Shown: positions 60,806-64,000 of the stretch, one piece after another | Layout of the letters: every line of letters starts with the position of its first letter | How positions within the stretch are numbered: position 1 is the first letter of the stretch | Assembly (NCBI GenBank): GCA_024707385.1 | Contig: JANPZW010000008.1 | Span: forward strand, 310,001 to 374,000 | Length of the DNA: 64,000 bases | DNA from: Cellvibrionaceae bacterium | Lineage (GTDB): Bacteria; Pseudomonadota; Gammaproteobacteria; Pseudomonadales; Cellvibrionaceae | Direction of reading: 5' to 3' | The notes under the pieces: model-generated | What the model saw: only the letters and a program-made list of their open reading frames with translations | Told to the model about the DNA's origin: nothing | Database searches by the model: none | Translations under genes and position numbers: made by a program

Positions 60806-61317
60806 TGAAGCAAACAGATAAAGCCCCCGCCTACAAAGAGCCCTGGTTTTGGATGGTGATGGGCCCGCTTTTGGTGGTAGTGGTGGTGACTCTCTCCATG
60901 GCGGTGGTGGCGTTTCGCGGGGCTGACGACAGGGTCGAAGACAGCTATTTCAAGCAGGGCCGGATGATTAATAAGCGGTTTGCCGAAGAGGAGACGGCTA
61001 TGACACTCGGAGTGCGCGGCACCCTTGAGTTCGATTTCGCCACCGCCGAGGTATTTGCCAATCTGGAGGTGAAAGAGCTGCCCGCGGAATTGACGCTGAC
61101 GTTTTCCCATCCCTCCGACGCCGACCGCGATCTGACACTGACCATGAAGCCCATCGGCGAAGGTCGTTATAGAGCCGACATTCCAGCTGTGACGGCGGGC
61201 CGTTGGTACCTCATTATCGGCAACAACAAGGCGGTGGATGAAACCGGCGCGTGGCGTGTATCCACGGAAGCGGATCTCAAGCAAAGTCATATCGCCCATT
61301 TCAGCGCTCATCTCTGA
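60802..61317 (+). CDS. ccoH: cbb3 oxidase assembly protein CcoH/FixH
   Basis: 171-aa single-span protein (EPWFWMVMGPLLVVVVVTLSMAVVAF) with a periplasmic beta domain matching FixH (VEDSYFKQGRMINKRFAEEETA, then YRADIPAVTAGRWYLII). It acts in maturation or stabilisation of the oxidase complex. Its ATG overlaps the ccoG stop. ccoI begins about 16 bases after it. Confidence 0.9.
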   Translation: MMKQTDKAPAYKEPWFWMVMGPLLVVVVVTLSMAVVAFRGADDRVEDSYFKQGRMINKRFAEEETAMTLGVRGTLEFDFATAEVFANLEVKELPAELTLTFSHPSDADRDLTLTMKPIGEGRYRADIPAVTAGRWYLIIGNNKAVDETGAWRVSTEADLKQSHIAHFSAHL

Positions 61318-61333
61318 TCCTGCGGATACCCCT

Positions 61334-63711
61334 TTGATTCCGTGCTTTCATTGTGGACTTCCCTCGGTACCCGGCTTGCGTGCCGAGGTCGGCGGGGAGT
61401 TCCGAGAGTTTTGCTGCATCGGTTGCCAAGCGGTCGCCCAGGCGATCGCAGGCCAGGGGTTGGATGATTTTTATCGCTTCCGCGAGCAGCTCAATACCCG
61501 CCCTCAAGCCCTTGCCACCCGCTTTGATGCCTACGATCTGCCGGCCGTGCAGGAAGATTTTGTCGAGCGGGCAGCAGACGGCACCGCGACGGCCAATCTG
61601 TTTGTCAGCGGGATCAGTTGCGCCGCCTGTGTGTGGCTGATCGAAAAACATTTGCAGTCCATGCCCGGCGTGGAGCAGGTGCAGGTCAATGCCAGTACCC
61701 ATCGCGCACGTATCCGCCTGCGGCTGGATCGGGTGCGCATCAGCGATTTGTTTCAAGCCCTTGCCCAGATCGGCTTTCAGCCCCAGCCGCTGATCGGCCA
61801 CGCCGAGCAGGAGCTCTGGCAGAAGGATCAGCGCGATTATCTCCTGCGTATGGCGGTGGCCGGTATCGGCATGATGCAGGCCGGCATGGTGGCGGTGGCG
61901 CTGCACGCCGGGGACATGCAGGGCATGGATCCCCACTGGGAATGGGTGTTGCGCTGGGTGAATTTGGTGCTCACCCTGCCGATCATGTTGTTCAGCGCCA
62001 AACCCCTTTTCTCCGGCGCCCTGCGCGCATTGCGTTTGCGGCGCCTGGTGAACGATGTCTCCATTTCCATTGCTCTGGTGCTGGCCTTCAGCGCCAGTGT
62101 CTACGCCACCGTGACCCGCAGCGGCGATGTTTATTTCGATTCCGTCGCCATGTTTGCGTTTTTCCTGCTCCTGGGGCGCTATCTGGAGAAGCGCGTCCGG
62201 TACGCCAACTTCAAAGCATCGGCGCGCTTTCACAATCTTCTGCCCATGACGGTCAGCCGCGTTCGACCGGACGGCGCTTTGGAGACGGTCCCTTTTAAAC
62301 AGCTGCTGGCCGGCGAGCGGGTATTGGTGGCACCGGGCGCCGCTTTCCCCTGCGACGGCGAGATTCTCGATGGCCGCAGTGAGGCGGATGAGAGCCTGCT
62401 GACCGGCGAGGCCACTCCGCGCCCCAAGGTTCCGGGCGACCCCGTTTATGCGGGGACGTTTAACGGCGGCACGCCGTTGCAAGTGCAGTTGATACCGTGG
62501 GAAGCGGCACCCGTCTCGCCGCCATCGAACAGCTGGTGCAACTGGCGGAGCAGGAGCGGCCGCGACAGGTGACATTGGCGGATCGCATAGCCGCGCGGTT
62601 TGTTGGCACTGTGCTCACCATCGCCACTTTGGTGGGGGCGATCTGGTATTGGATCGACCCGAGCAAGGCGTTTTGGGTAAGTCTTTCCGTGCTGGTGGTT
62701 TCCTGTCCCTGCGCTTTGAGTCTGGCGACTCCGACCGTTCTAACCGTCGCGGTGACCTATTTGCGGCGCTGTGGCGTATTGGTGACCGGCGGCCAGGTTT
62801 TTGAAAGTCTCAATTCGGTTACCCATGTGGTGTTCGATAAAACCGGCACCCTCACCGACGGCGCTTTGCGGATTGTCGAAACGCGCTGCCTCGCGGAGAC
62901 AGAGGCGGCGGATGTGCTGGCATTGGCAGGTGCCCTGGAGGCCGGCAGCAGCCATCCCATCGCCCGCGCTTTTACCGGATATGGTCAGACATTGAAGGTA
63001 ACCGATAGGTCGAGCACGGCGGGGGCGGGGGTCGCGGGCAGGATAGCTGGCATTGCTTTCAGGCTCGGAACGCCGGAGTTTGCCGCACCTGATCAGACAC
63101 TCGCTTATCCCGGCGACGGTCTGTGGCTGCTGTTGGCGGATGGGCGTCGCGCGCTTGCGTGGATACGCCTGGAGGATCGCCTGCGTCCCAGCGCCGCACC
63201 CTGCATCGCCACCTTGCGCGACCTGGGATGTCAGCCAGTGCTGCTCAGCGGCGACCGACCCGAGAATGTCGCCAGCGTCGCAGGGCAACTCGGCATTCAG
63301 GATTGGCGGGGCGGTCTGCTGCCGGACGACAAACTCCGCCATGTGCGCGAGCTGCAAGCGCAGGGAGCCAAGGTGCTGATGGTCGGTGACGGTATCAATG
63401 ACCTGCCGGTTTTGAGCGGCGCCGATGTGTCCTGTGCGATGGGTTCCGCCACTCGCCTGGCGCAAACCCGCGCCGACTGCATTTTGTTGGGGGAGGATTT
63501 GAACCAAATTCCCGTGGCGGTAAATTTCGCTCGCCGTGTGCGCGCGGTGATCAAACAAAATCTCACCTGGGCGATTGCCTATAACCTGTGCGCATTGCCG
63601 CTGGCGGCCGCCGGCCTGGTGCCGCCCTGGTTGGCGGCCATCGGCATGTCATCCAGTTCGGTGCTGGTGGTGGTCAACTCCCTGCGGGTCGGGCGCCGCC
63701 GGGATGATTAA
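61334..63711 (+). CDS. ccoI: Copper-exporting P-type ATPase CcoI (frameshift)
   Basis: P1B-type ATPase that supplies copper for the cbb3 oxidase. Order: an N-terminal zinc-finger-like metal site (CFHCGL, then CCIGCQAV), an HMA domain with GISCAACVWLIEKH, membrane helices, the TGEATP actuator loop, the copper-transport motif SCPCALSLATP, DKTGTLT phosphorylation site, and GDGINDLPVL hinge. The frame breaks near 62491-62496: LQVQLIPWEAAP in the 5' frame gives way to VGSGTRLAAIEQL in the next frame. One base appears missing (GATACCGTG for an expected GATCGCCGTG-like stretch). Corrected length is about 792 aa. The start is uncertain; TTG 61334 lies just before CFHC. Confidence 0.88.
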
Positions 63712-63741
63712 ACTACGCGCTTTATTCTCGCGGAGGTTCCT

Positions 63742-63945
63742 ATGAACAGCCTTTATCTGCTGATTCCTCTGGCGGTGGTTCTGGTGGCGCTGGCGATCTG
63801 GGCGTTGTTCTGGGCGGTGAAATCTGGCCAGTACGACGATCTGGATACCGAGTCGCGCCGAATTCTGTTCGATAACGAGGACCGCCCGACCGCTGGCAAC
63901 CGCGCCCCGCAGGAGCGCAAAGATGGTCAGGGGCCGGATCAGTGA
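63742..63945 (+). CDS. ccoS: cbb3-type oxidase assembly protein CcoS
   Basis: 67-aa single-span protein (LYLLIPLAVVLVALAIWALFWAVKSGQYDDL) with the CcoS pattern in which the membrane helix is followed directly by GQYDDLDTESRRILFDNED. It is required for haem or copper insertion in some species. It starts at ATG 63742 behind GGAGG (CGCGGAGGTTCCT). The next gene overlaps its stop. Confidence 0.93.
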   Translation: MNSLYLLIPLAVVLVALAIWALFWAVKSGQYDDLDTESRRILFDNEDRPTAGNRAPQERKDGQGPDQ

Positions 63946-64000
63946 GTGAATTCCTGCTGAGTCTTGTCGCGGCATTGGGGCTAGGGTTGGCGGGGTCCGG
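63942..64000 (+). CDS. Start of a TauE/SafE-like (CcoS-linked) membrane protein, cut by the window end
   Basis: GTG 63942 overlaps the ccoS stop (GTGA) and encodes SEFLLSLVAALGLGLAGS, a hydrophobic N-terminus like that of the sulphite exporter TauE/SafE-family protein that often follows ccoS. Only about 19 codons are visible, so the call rests on context and the first helix. Confidence 0.5.
   Translation, partial: MSEFLLSLVAALGLGLAGS

Overview
The window reads as a chromosomal core region of a Pseudomonas-like gammaproteobacterium, most likely from the Cellvibrionaceae side of the order. Three conserved neighbourhoods support this. (1) clpB - pgeF - rluD - bamD - pilS - pilR - fimT - minor pilins - pilY1 - pilE is the arrangement I know from Pseudomonas. 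(2) bfr - bfd - peroxiredoxin - rnt - pyrC - motY - argG is also Pseudomonas-like. (3) ccoNOQP-ccoGHIS forms one cbb3 oxidase block. I see no prophage, insertion sequence, CRISPR array, rRNA or tRNA.

Layout. 1-6.9 kb: a PlsC-like acyltransferase, dinG, a YqcC-family gene, then on the minus strand arsC, wrbA, a DUF2069 membrane gene and sppA. 7.1-10.3 kb: yihY behind a tandem-repeat array, a lone CheY-like regulator and avtA, whose stop codon lies in a second tandem repeat. 10.6-22.5 kb: type IV pilus block (fimU-pilV-pilW-pilX-pilY1-pilE on plus; pilS, pilR and fimT on minus). 22.6-33.2 kb: bamD, rluD, pgeF, a DUF3313-like gene, clpB, a DUF4124 gene, an SDR gene, then ilvIH behind a long structured leader. 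33.3-42 kb: a tetR-RND efflux operon with a perfect palindromic operator, and opgGH. 42.4-47.8 kb: a lipoprotein methyltransferase, a small VPEID-tailed secreted protein, glk, and a two-component pair resembling that of the proteobacterial dedicated sortase system. 47.8-55.9 kb: iron storage, peroxide defence, pyrimidine and arginine genes, MotY and two unknown exported proteins. 56-64 kb: cbb3 oxidase and its assembly genes behind an FNR/Anr-type site.

Sequence quality. Nine single- or two-base frame breaks interrupt eight housekeeping genes (dinG, wrbA, pilY1, pgeF, ilvI, opgH twice, ccoP, ccoI). In each case the expected protein continues at once in another frame. Four breaks lie in A7/T7 runs that need six bases, and one lies in a T6 run that needs seven. 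I read these as consensus errors, or less likely as slippage sites, not as real pseudogenes. These genes are given with full-length coordinates.

Most unusual items: the multi-hairpin leader before ilvI, the VPEID-CTERM protein together with a sortase-type two-component pair but no sortase, the recurring 16-22 bp tandem repeats at gene edges, and a PilY1 with five calcium-loop-like motifs but no recognisable MIDAS motif.
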